From assembly GCA_026826555.1 (NCBI GenBank), contig JAKSZT010054335.1, forward strand, positions 6,133,751 to 6,197,750: DNA of 64,000 nucleotides. Direction: 5' to 3'. A program made the position numbers and the translations under genes. Of this stretch, positions 23,241 to 33,559 are shown in pieces (the stretch's first letter is position 1; every line of letters begins with the position of its first letter). Under the pieces are notes generated by a model. The model had not been told where the DNA came from, did no database searches, and was given only the letters and a program-made list of their open reading frames with translations. This stretch comes from Tolypeutes matacus (taxonomy: Eukaryota > Chordata > Mammalia > Cingulata > Chlamyphoridae).

Positions 23241-26200
23241 CATATGTTTTTATAATTGTTGTGTCATCCTGTTGAGTTTACCTCTTTATCAGTATAGTGA
23301 CCTTTGTCCTTTATAACAGTTTTTGACTTAAAGTCCATTTTATATGATACTAGTACAGCTCTCCCCTCTCTTTTGGTAACAATTTGCATGGTATATTTTT
23401 TTCCATCCTTCACCTTCAACTAAAGTGTCTTTGAATTTTAGATTAGTTTCTTGTAAAACATCTTTTAGTTGTCTTCCTTTTTTTATCCGTTCTGCCAATC
23501 TCTGCCTTTGACTGGAGAGTTTAATCCATTTATACTTAAAGTAACCTCTGGTAATGTAGGACTTTCTTCTGCCATTTTCATATTTGGTCTTTGTACGTCT
23601 TCTATTTTTTTTTGGTCCCTCAGCTCTTCTGTTAATGCCTGTTTTCATATTTATTGATATTTTTGTATTGTACCATTTTGAGTCCCTTCTCTTTTCTTTC
23701 TGTATACCTTTTTCATATATTTTCATTGTGGTTATTATGGAGCTTATTTAACATCCTAAATCTATTACAATTACATATGATTGATACTAAGTTAACTTCA
23801 ATAGCATACCCATACACTGTTCCTATATCCCTATGTACCTTCACCTTTTTCTTGTATTTTTTATGAATTACATCTTTATATATTATAGCCCCCAAACCAT
23901 ATATTTAGCATTACTTTCAATGAATTTGCATTTTAGGTCATATAAGAAGTAAAAAGTGGTGTTACATACTAAAAAATAAAAATAGTAATACTGTCATTTT
24001 AATTACTCATTTGGTTACCTTTACTGAAGATCTTTCTCTATGCCACTTTGATCCACTGTCTAGCGTCTTTTCCGTTCACTCTGAAGAACACTCTTTAGCA
24101 TTGCTTGTAGGGCAGGTCTAGTGGTGATGAACTCCCTTACCTTTTTGTTTATCTCGGAATGTCTTAATCTTGCCCTCATTTTTGAAAGGAAGTCTTGCTG
24201 GATATAGAGTTATTGGTTGGCAACTGTTTTCTTTCAGCACTTTAAGTATTTTATCCTGTAGCCTTCTTGCCTCCATGGTTCTGATGAGAATTAGACACTT
24301 TATCTTATTGGGACTCATTTATACATAACACATTGCTTTGCTCTTGCAGCTTTCATAACTCTCTCCTTATCCTTGGCATTTGACTGGGAGTGGTTCTCTA
24401 AGAGCTCATTTTTTTTGGAGCTTTTTGGGCGTCTTCAATGTGCATATTCATTTCTTTGTTAAATTTTCAAAGATTTGTCATTATTTCTTTGAATATTCTT
24501 TCTGTCCCTTCCTCTTTTTCTTCTCCATAACATATATATTGGTATGCTTGCTGGTGTCCTACAGGTTTCTTAGGCTCTGTTCACATTTTCGTTCTTTTTT
24601 CTTTCTGCTCGTGAGCCTGAATCATTTTGCTTGTCTTGTCTTTGAGTTCACTAATTCATTTTTCCTCCAATCTCTCTTTAAAGACTAAGGAATTTTTCAT
24701 TCCAGACATTGTGGTCTTAAACACATACTTCTATTTGCTTCTATTTGTTTCCTTTTTAAAATTTTTATCTACTTATTAAGATTCTTATATTCATTCACAA
24801 TTTTCCTGACCTCTCTGTGCTTTCCTTTATTTCCTTGATCATATGGAGGATCATCTTTTTAAGTCTTTTTTTTTTTTTTTTTTTTCTTTTTAAGTCTTTG
24901 TCTGATATGTCCAAAGTCTTGTCTTCTTTGCTGATGGTATCTTTATTTTTATCGTGTTCCTTTGTATGGGCAAATATAAAGTGCAGAGTACTCATTCTTT
25001 ACTGAGACTATGTCTTGTTCTACACTTGTGTTTGCCTCTTGCCCTAGTATTTCCCCCATTTATAAGAATTCAAATACCTCCTCTACTCTCTTTGAAATAG
25101 ACTTTCTCACTCTCCAGGGTGCTCTGTTATATGTCTTAAAGAAAGTAATCCTTTGCCCTAGGCCACTTTGATTTAATTGTTTCTTATACTGCTTTAGCTG
25201 TCTGTAAGCTGCTGCTGCCTGCAGGGCAAGTTCTGGGAAGTTGAGCCTGAGACAAGTTTCCTGATTCTGTCTTTTAGGCTGCCACCTGATCCATGGGCAC
25301 TGACGTTCAGGCACGTATATGCCTAAGGGTTACTCTGCTCCCTCTGGAGCAGGGTCAGGGACCCACAACGGGAGCTCAGGGTGGTTCCACACTGCACTGG
25401 GAGATATTGGGAGAGGGCAGCAAGGGCACCATGAGCTTCTACCTGTTTTTAAAGGTTCATTTTCTTTACTTGGCACTTACCCAGTTACTGCAATCCTTTA
25501 ACTGCTTTCCACAGCTCTGATGAAGATGGTTCTGTCAGTTTTTCAAAGTTTCTGTGGGGCAACAGCAGCTGAAACATCTTATGTTGCTATCTTGGTTGAC
25601 TGGAAGCCCATGGATCTTTTTTTTTTTTTTTTTTTTAAACTTTATTTTGTTCATTTAATAATTGAAAATACAAACAATTAAAAACTAAAAAGTAAACAGA
25701 TGAATAAATATATACATTTCTCAATTAAATGTACTGGATACATATAAAATTTTGTTTGACTCAATATGTTACACAATAGATTTGGTTCATAAGTAATGCA
25801 ATCATACAGTATTTGTCCTTTTATGTCTGGCTTGCTTCACTCAACATAATGTCCTCCAGGTTCACCCATGTTGTCATATGCTTTACGACTTCATTTTTTC
25901 TTACAGCTGCATAATATTCCATCCTGTGAATAGACTACAGTTTGTTTATCCATTCGTCTGTTGATGGACGCCTGGGTTGTTTCCAACTTTTGGCAATGGT
26001 AAATAATGTCACTATGAACATCGGTGTGCAGATGTCTGTTCGTGTCACTGCTCTCAGTTCTTCTGGGTATATACCCAGTAGTGGTATTGCTGGGTCACGT
26101 GGCAAGTCTATATTCAACTTCTTTAGGAACTGCCAAACAGTCCTCCACAGTGGCTGTACCATCCTGCATTCCCACCAACAGTGAAGAAATGTTCCTATCT

Positions 26201-26288
26201 CTCCAAATCCTCTCCAACACTTGTACTTCTGTCTTTTTTAATAGTGGCCATTCTGATAGGTGTGAAATAATATCTCATTGCAGTTTTG

Positions 26289-26340
26289 TTTTTTTTTTTT
26301 TCAATTTTATTTTATTTTATTTTTTTTTTGTTTTTGTTTT
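26289..26340 (-). mobile_element. 52-bp T-rich tail-only insertion with 16-bp TSD
   Basis: The 16-mer tctcattgcagttttg occurs at 26273-26288 and 26341-26356. The intervening 52 bases are almost only T with a few A, C and G, which is a poly(A) tail in reverse. L1 text is continuous across it once one copy of the 16-mer is removed. Confidence 0.8.
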
Positions 26341-27226
26341 TCTCATTGCAGTTTTGATTTGCATTTCTCAGAGAACCAGCTTTTGGCTTTGTTGATTTCG
26401 CTATTGTTTTTCTGTTATCATTTTCATTTATTTCTGCTCTAATCTTTAGTATTTCTTCTGCTTGCTGTTCTTTTTCTAGTTTCTCTACTTGTTCAGTTAA
26501 ATCTTTGAGTGTAGCTCTTTCTTGTTTTTTAATATAGGCATTTAGGGCTATAAATTTCCCTCTCAAGACAGCCTTCACTGTATCCTATAAATTTTGATAC
26601 ATTGTGTTCTCATTTTCATTTGTCTCAATATATTTACTGATTTCACTTGCAGTTTCTTCTTTGGCCCACCGATTATTTAGGAGTGTGGTGTTCAGTCTCC
26701 GCACATTTGCAAATTTACTTTTTTCCTGTCTGTTATTGATTTCTAGTTTCCTTCCATTATGATCTGAGAAGGTGCTTTGTATAATTTCAATCTTTTTATA
26801 TCTATTGAGAGCTGTATTGTGACCTAACATGTGGTCTGTCCTGGAGAAAGATCCATGGGCACTTGAGAAGAAAGTATAACCAGCTGAGATGGATTCAGTG
26901 TTCTATATGTCTGTTATGTCTAACTTGTTTATCATATTGTTCAAGTTCTCTATTTCCTTGTTGATCTTCTGTCTGGTTGTTCTATCTAATGATGTGAGTG
27001 GGGTGTTGAAGTCTCCAGTGATTATTGTAGTAGAAATGTCTATTTCTCCCTTAGTTTTGCCAGAGTTTGTCTCATATATCTTGGGTACCCTGGTTAGGTA
27101 TATAGATATTTATGACTGTTATATCTTCCTGGTGAATCATCCCTTTTATTAATATATAATGGCCTTCTGTATCTCATGACTTTTTTGCATGTAAAGTCTG
27201 TTTTGTCTGATGTTAGTATAGCTACC

Positions 27227-27761
27227 TGTGGCCGCTGGGGAGTTTGATGTAATTATGAATTCCAAAAATATAATTGGATCATGCTTGTAAACTGATCTGT
27301 TAATCTGGGTATGATTAAGTTATGATTAGGGCGTTGACTGGGCCACGTCAGTAGGGTGTTGAGCCCCACCCCTTTGTGGGTGGGGAATTGAATATTGAAG
27401 GCAAGGCAAAGAACAGAGTTGAAGCAGTCTTTTGCGAAGCAGTTTTGATGTTGGAAAGAAGGCCCCAGGAGAAGAGAAGCAAGCTGTTCGCCTGATCGTC
27501 TACAGCTGACCTTGTGGAGGAAACAAGGGCTAAGCCTGGAAAGAAATGCAGCCCCAGGAAGAGAGGAACCCCAGAAGCCTGAATCCTGGCAAACGCCGGC
27601 AGCTGTCTTGCTCTAACATGTGGCAATGGACTGTGGTGAGAGAAGAAACTCAACGCTTTATGGCCTGTTATCTGTGGACTTCTACCCCAAATAAATACCC
27701 TTTATAAAGACCAACCCATTTTTGATATTTCGCTTTAGCACCCCTATGGCTGACTAATACA
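27227..27761 (+). repeat. 5' LTR of the MaLR-like element
   Basis: 535 bp, begins TG (tgtggccgctggggagtttg) and ends CA (tgactaataca). The polyadenylation signal AATAAA is at 27690-27695. Its first 58 bases recur with few changes at 29460. It is related to the LTRs at 19189, 36122 and 40009. Confidence 0.88.
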
Positions 27762-27862
27762 GAATTTGGTACCAGGAGTGGGGGGTAGTGCTTTTGCATA
27801 TACCAAAATGTTGGAATGGTTTTATAAATGGGTAAGGGGTATTTTTTTGGAGGAATTGTGAA

Positions 27863-28500
27863 ATGCTTGATGGAAATGGCCTAGATCACTTTGAAGAGTA
27901 TGTTGATAGTCTCTTCAGCATCCATATTACTTTCTATGATGCCTTAGAAGTAAATGATGAAACTATTATTGGAAACTGGAGAAAAGGTTATCCATGTTTT
28001 AAAGCTGCAAAGATCTTAGCAAGACTAACTCCTGGTGTTATATGGAAGACAGAATGTGGAAATGGCGAACCTGAGCATTTTTAGCTAAAGTACTTTCCAA
28101 AGTAAACCCGGAGAATGTGGCTTGGCTTCTTCTTGCAGCTTATAGCAAAATAGTAGATGAGCGAAATACACTAAGGACTGAACTTTTGGGCACAAAGAAA
28201 ACAGAAACTGATTCTGGAACTTCCAGGTTTCTGGAAATCAGATTCCCAGATGAAAGTGCCCCATTTGAAGACTTAGCTAAAACTTCAACTTGTAAATCAG
28301 AATTGAAGATGCAGTTATCCCGGAAAGAATTTTGGAAAGTCTTACTGTCTGATGTCTTGGACCCCTGCTTCCTGAATGCTAAACCAACAAAGTTTTTGAG
28401 AGAGCTGTATGAACAAAACCACTGTCGGCTTGGGCAAAAGAGGACATGGAAAGGAGAGATTGAAGGAGAATCAGCTTTAAGAAGAAAACCGTGGAAGTAG
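27863..28500 (+). pseudogene. Gag-like remnant inside the MaLR element
   Basis: Two plus-strand open stretches (27863-28084, 73 codons; 28117-28500, 127 codons) are separated by a stop and a short gap. They sit where MaLR elements carry degenerate gag-like text: acidic first part, basic end. No zinc knuckle or protease motif was seen. The assignment follows position and weak resemblance. It is an ancient broken copy. Confidence 0.45.
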
Positions 28501-28559
28501 AAATCTGGACTTAAGACATCTCCATGGGCCAAGAGAGGAGCCCCACCCATGTGTACAGA

Positions 28560-28945
28560 GAGGGTGAGTTTGCCCCTGCAGTTGAAGAGGGTGGATGTTC
28601 CTACCTGATGTTCTGAGAAAGTTTTGATGCCCCATGGTGCAGAGAGGGTAAGTTTTCCCTAGCAGTTGAAGAGGGTAGATGTCCCCACCTGATGTTCCGG
28701 GAGAGTTTTGCCACCCCAGGGTGCAGGGAGGGTGGAGCACATTCCTCAAAGATTAGGGTGGTTAAGGTCAACACCCCATAGGTCTAAGAGGGGTGTACCC
28801 ATCCCCCATGGATTACAGACGGCCAGGTGGTCAACCCATTGCTCTGAGAGGGTTGAGCCTGTATGCCAAAGGGTAGGGAAGGCCAAGTGGTCAACTCGTA
28901 GCTCTGAGAGGGTTGAGACTGTATGCCAAAGGTTAGGGGGAAAGT
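28560..28945 (+). repeat. Degenerate tandem repeats in the MaLR interior
   Basis: The first set is two units of about 83-100 bp around gttgaagagggt(g/a)gatgt ... acctgatgttc ... gagagttttg (28579-28745). The second set is units of about 60 bp with gctctgagagggttgag(c/a)c tgtatgccaaag (28842-28945). The shared core gagagggt suggests that both grew from one short module. The repeats keep a 177-codon frame open across 28708-29241. Confidence 0.75.
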
Positions 28946-30507
28946 TGTCTTCACCTCACTGTACTAGGGGGGCTAAGACTCTAACCCAAAGATTGGGTAA
29001 GGTGTGGCAATCACCCCAACACTCTTGGGTGGTGAGGTCTGGAGCTTGGTCAACACCCAGATGCTTGATGAGGGTGGAACCAAGAAAATGGCCGTTGGGC
29101 AAGCCTGTGGAAAGGGTGGGTTCCCATGTGGCCCCAAGGAGAAGAAACCATCATCTTGAGAATGACTCTGAGATTTTGAAATCGAATGGAGGATGCCCTG
29201 CAGGTTTACTGAACTGTAGAGGATCCATAACTCATGTTTAACATCCCAATTTCTTATGATATTGAAAATGTTTATCCTTTGTCTTTCCATTTCTGTATTA
29301 GAAGTAGTTAAATGGTTTTGTAAGATTCAGAGGTCTAAAGCAGACGGGACTTTGCCTCAAGCCAAACTATATTTCTTTAAAATGATTTTGTACTTGGATT
29401 GTTACTGATTTAAGTTTTTTTAAATATTGTAATGTATTTTTGGAATTCAGAGGGTGGAATGTGGCCGTTGGGGAGTTTGATGTAATTATGAATTACAAAA
29501 ATATAATTGGATCATGCTAATACACTACCCTTGCTCTTTTCTGGTTACTATTTGTGTGGAGTATCTTTTTCTAACCTTTATTTTCAGCCGGTTTGTATCC
29601 CTGGGTCTAAGGTGAGTTTCTTGTAAGGAGCATATGAATGGCTCATGTTTTTTTATCCATTCTATCAGCCTATATCTTTTGATTGGGGAGTTTAATCCAT
29701 TCAGATTCAATGATATTTCTGTAAATGCACTATTTACTTCCTCCATTTGACTGTTTGATTTTCATATGTTCTTTGTTTTTGTCTCTCTTTTACTCTTTTG
29801 GTTATCCTTTCTGCTATTCTTTCTTCTGTACTCTCCTCCAATCCTGTCTCTGCTGTCTCTTTATTTCAGATTCTAAGGCTTCCTTTAATATTTTCTGCAA
29901 AGATGGATTCTTTTTTGCAAGCTCTCTTAGTTTCTGTTTGTTTGTGAATATTTTATACTCACCTTCATATTTGAAGGACAGTTTTGCTGGATAAAGAATT
30001 CTCGGCTGGAAGTTTTTCTCTCTGTTTCCTAATTGTATCATACCACTGTCTTCTTGCCTCCATGGTTTCTGAAGAGAAGTCTTACTGAACGTCCCTTGTA
30101 CGTGATCGTTTGCTGCTGTTGCTGCTCTGAGGATTTTCTCTATATCTTTGACATTTAACATTCTGGGTAGTATGTGTCTTGGTGTAGGTCTATTTGGATT
30201 TATTCTTATTGGGGTACGGTGTGCTTCTTGGACATGTGCGTTCATTTCTTTCATGAGAGTTGGGAAATTTTTAGCTATTATTTCCTGAAATACTCTTTCT
30301 GCCCCTTTTCCTTCTCTCCTCCTTCTGGAACGCCCATTACATGTATGTTGTTGTGTTTTGTGTTGTCATTCAACTGTCTGAGCCCCTGCTCAATTTTTTT
30401 TGTTCTTTTCCCTCTCTGTTCTCTAATTTTAGCTGCTCTGTCTTTGGAATCACTTATTCTTTCTTCTATTATTTCAGTCTGCTGTTGTGTGCCTCAAATG
30501 TGTTTTT

Positions 30508-30970
30508 TTTTATTTTTTTATTTTTTTAAGATTTATTTATTTACTTTATCCATTTTAAAATTTTAAACCCCCCCTTCCCCATTTGCTGTTTTGTGTCCAT
30601 TCGCTGGGCAATTCTCTGTGTCTGTTTCCTCCCATCTCTTCTCATCCTCCTCCTCCAGTCTTCACCAGGATTTGATCCTGGAGACCTCTGATGTAGGAGA
30701 GAAGTGTTTTGCCACCTGCGCCACCTCGGTTCCTGGCTTTCAGAGCTTTCGGAGCATCTCATCTTGTCTCTCCCCTGCGTCTCTCTCCTGTTACATCATC
30801 ATCTTGCTGCATGGCTCCCGGGGCCTGGCGGCTCACCGGCACACAGAGCCTGGCAGCCCATGCGCCTTCTATATATATATATTTTTTATTTTACCGGGAG
30901 GTCCCAGGGATTGAACCCAGGTCCCTCCATATGGTAGATGGATGCCCAACCATTTGAGCTACATCCGCCC
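30508..30970 (-). mobile_element. DAS-type dimeric SINE, long form, antisense
   Basis: Third long-form dimer: tctgtgtctgtttcctccca, ggatttgatcctggagacct, a GC-rich spacer, gggattgaacccaggtccct, and end tgagctacatccgccc. The exact 16-bp duplication cctcaaatgtgttttt lies at 30492-30507 and 30971-30986. Inserted in L1 ORF1. Confidence 0.96.
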
Positions 30971-31351
30971 CCTCAAATGTGTTTTTGACCTCACCTATTG
31001 TGTCTTTCATTCCCATGAGCTCTGTTACTTTTCTGTTCAGGATTTCAAATTCTTCTTTGCGTTCGTTCAGTATCTTCTTGATGTCATTTATCTCTTTATA
31101 TTGTCTTTCAACTCATTAATTTGATTTTGGGAATTTGTGCTCATCTCGCTCATTAGTTCTCTGAAATTCTGCATCTCTTCTGGGACTTTGATGTATTCCT
31201 TTCCTTGGGCCATGTCTTCTATTTTCTTAGTATGGCTCGTAACTTTTTGCTGGTGTTTAGGCATCTGGTTAGGATGTAGTTTACTCAGATGCTCAATCTC
31301 TTTCTCTTTTATAGGGATTTAGTGGCAGGTGGCTGTGAGTTACCACAGCTC

Positions 31352-31354
<3 letters not shown>

Positions 31355-31382
<28 letters not shown>

Positions 31383-31740
31383 GAGAACATATTTATTTAG
31401 CATTCCATGTAGTGAATATCTATAGTTATAGTACACAGTAATAATATCTATAGTTATAGTACACAGACATATGTATAAATAGAAATTTACACATATGCAC
31501 ACTCATATACCTATCCTTAGTATTAAATCTATTCATATAACTACATCTATCTCTGTCTACTTGGAAAATAGAAAAAAAAAATCATCCAAAGAAAGCATTC
31601 CTGAGAGCAATACAGAGAACTGTTTTTAAAAATAATATTAGTGGTATATATAGGCCTGATTTAAGTAATATTGGATTTGTGGTCACATTATCTATGTCCA
31701 TATCCATAGCCCTAACCATACCTGTAGCTGTACCTCCATC

Positions 31741-31772
<32 letters not shown>

Positions 31773-32481
31773 AATATATATATATCATCTATATCCTTTA
31801 TATTTTTATATTATTTATATCTGCTTTTCTTTATATTTCTATACAGATATAAATCTATTTGATATTCCTTTTTTTTTTTTTTAAAGATTCTTAAATTACA
31901 TAAATGTTACACAAAAATTACAGGGATTCCCATGTGCCCCACTTCCCACACCTCCCACAACCTCCCACATAAACATCTTTCATTAGTGTGACACATCATC
32001 TGCAATGGATATCCTGGGGCTTTGCCACTAAGCATGGACCATAGTTCACATTGTAGACCACACTCTCTCCCACACAGTTCTGCATGTAAAATGGCCTGTG
32101 TCTGTCATTGTAATGTCACTCAGGATAATTCCCAAGTCCCGAAAAAGCCCCTGTATTACAACTGCTTTTCCCTCTCCTTGCCCGGAAATTGTCCAGTGGC
32201 CACTGGCTCCACATCAATGTTGTAATTTCTTCCATTGCTTGAATCACAATATGTCTACAACAGAATATCAGTAAGTCCACTGTAGTCCATAGCTCTTCCC
32301 CCCATCCTGAGGAGTCTGGGAGGGTGATGTCCACTCCACCTCCAAGTTAGAGGGGGCTTATATCCCATGGGGAAGATGGATGGGATTATCCTGCCTGCGG
32401 CTGCAGACTCTCTCCATTCCCTGGGATGGCTGTCATCCATCATCATCTCCTTACCAGGTGTCTTAGGTGAGTCCATTGAGC
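31355..32481 (-). mobile_element. Retroposon insert with two poly(A) tracts (probable 3' transduction)
   Basis: Flanked by taccacagctcttt (31341-31354) and taccacaactcttt (32482-32495), a 14-bp duplication with one mismatch. Read on the minus strand: about 600 bp of the repeat family seen at 41734-43466 (32481 down to about 31880), its poly(A) (T run at 31870-31881), then about 490 bp of unrelated AT-rich sequence, then a second poly(A) (T run 31352-31374). AATAAA stands about 15-20 nt before that second tail on the minus strand. Confidence 0.8.
31738..31786 (+). repeat. (TG)n(TA)n dinucleotide tract
   Basis: Reads tcagtgtgtgtgtgtatata then a ta run with one taaata interruption. It lies in the non-family half of the 31355-32481 insert. 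Confidence 0.9.
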
Positions 32482-33559
32482 TACCACAACTCTTTGATTT
32501 TTCGCTGGACCTGGATTGTTAGGATTGTCCTGCTGGTTGCTCAAAAGTGGGCACTGGACCCAGTAATTGGTTGTAGAGTTTCTTCCTAGGGCCTTGGGCA
32601 GGGAGGCTATAGAGGCCAGGAAAAGCCTCTCCTACTGTTTAAGTTTCTTATGTGCACTTCCCTTGGTCTGCCAGGAGATGGTGCTTTTTGGCATCTCTCA
32701 ATTCAATGCCTGGTTGGAGTGTATTTGTTGCAGCACAGACTAGATCAATGTGATAGAGCTTCCTGGAGGCTAAGAGCCTTGTACTTCAAACTTTCTGAGA
32801 CAGTTCTCCTGTCTTCTTTGGTAGCCCCCCTCTGTTTTTCCAACTAGGATATATTTCCACTCCCCTCTGATTCCTCAGCAATCAGTCCCTGTTAGTAGAG
32901 GAGGCGATTGGGAGGTTTGTATATCTTTAGCCCCTTGCAGGCTCCAAGGCAAACAATGGCACAACCCCACCCAGCCTGGAAGGGCCCTCAGGACAGACCA
33001 AACCTGTGAGTCAAAAGCTGAGTCAGCCCCAGGCTCTCTCTCCCCTTTCCTGTGGAGTCCTCAACAATTAGTCCAGACTGGAAGAGAGGGAGATTGTGAA
33101 GGTTGGATTTCTCCACTCCTTTGCCAGCTCCCAGTGCAAACCACCCTGTGGTCCCAAGTGGCCTGGAAGGGCCCGAGGGGCACCGCAGCCCAAATTTGTG
33201 GGCCAGAAGCTGAGTCAGCCTTAGGCTGTGTCCCTTTCTCCCCACTTTCCTGGGGTTGTAGATCCTTGGAGCCCCCTTTGTCTGTAGTCGCAGGCCCATT
33301 GGCTGGAGAATTCTGGAGTCTTTAGTGTGGGGGAGGGTGCAGGCAGCAGCAGCCTCTGCTCATTCCAACTCACCATTCTGTTGTTGCGATTTCCCTCTTT
33401 TGTCTCTTTCTCCTTTGGGTGGTGTGCAGCCTTCTCTTGCTGTCCTAAACCTTAGAAGATCTTTTTTGGGGCTGTTTCAGCCTGTCCTCTAGCTGTTTTT
33501 CTGGAGAAGAGATTTCCATGTCTTAATAGTCTGCCATCTTCCTGGAGGTGCCATGGATC

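Larger units (their letters stand above)
21385..25600 (-). mobile_element. L1 element, antisense, 3'-truncated or deleted, with 5' end
   Basis: Reading left to right: ORF2 middle (gagttaggaagggttccctc; fingers region), the endonuclease part, ORF1 with the C-terminal-domain text LYPARLPFKNEGKIKTF in frame near 24118-24318, and a 5' region ending gttgctatcttggttgactg near 25595, where an L1 5' end is expected. It carries DAS SINEs at 22097 and 22885. The 3' half of ORF2 and the tail are absent. Multiple stops. Confidence 0.8.
27227..29524 (+). mobile_element. MaLR-like LTR retrotransposon with truncated 3' LTR
   Basis: The 5' LTR is at 27227-27761 and the interior at 27762-29459. The 3' LTR (29460-29524) keeps only its first 60 or so bases and the final aataca. 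The identical 5-bp duplication ctacc flanks it (27222-27226, 29525-29529) and L1 text is continuous across. A primer-binding-site-like tttggtaccaggagtgggg lies at 27765-27783, and the purine tract agagggtgg lies just before the 3' LTR. The interior has broken gag-like text and tandem repeats, with no polymerase, as expected for ERVL-MaLR elements. Confidence 0.85.
25617..33550 (-). mobile_element. L1 element, antisense, both ends present, three nested inserts
   Basis: The T run at 25617-25636 is the tail; the right end reads ctgccatcttcctggagg, an L1 5' start in reverse. Flanks share ccatggatc (25608-25616 and 33551-33559). Own sequence: 3'UTR and ORF2 end (25640-26372), a deletion jump to mid-ORF2 (26372-27226), endonuclease start with LNGLNSPIKRYRLIEWIKK (29530-29750), ORF1 C-terminal domain with ILYPAKLSFKYEGEYKIF (29814-30254), the rest of ORF1 (to 31354) and a GC-rich 5'UTR (32496-33550). 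Inserts are a MaLR element, a DAS SINE and a transduced retroposon. The reverse-transcriptase core is missing, so it is dead. Confidence 0.85.

Noticed and set aside
24872..24893. T run at 24868-24886 as a separate SINE insertion
   Set aside because: A short repeated ctttttaagtc-like phrase flanks it, but the tract is only about 20 bases and slippage explains it as well.
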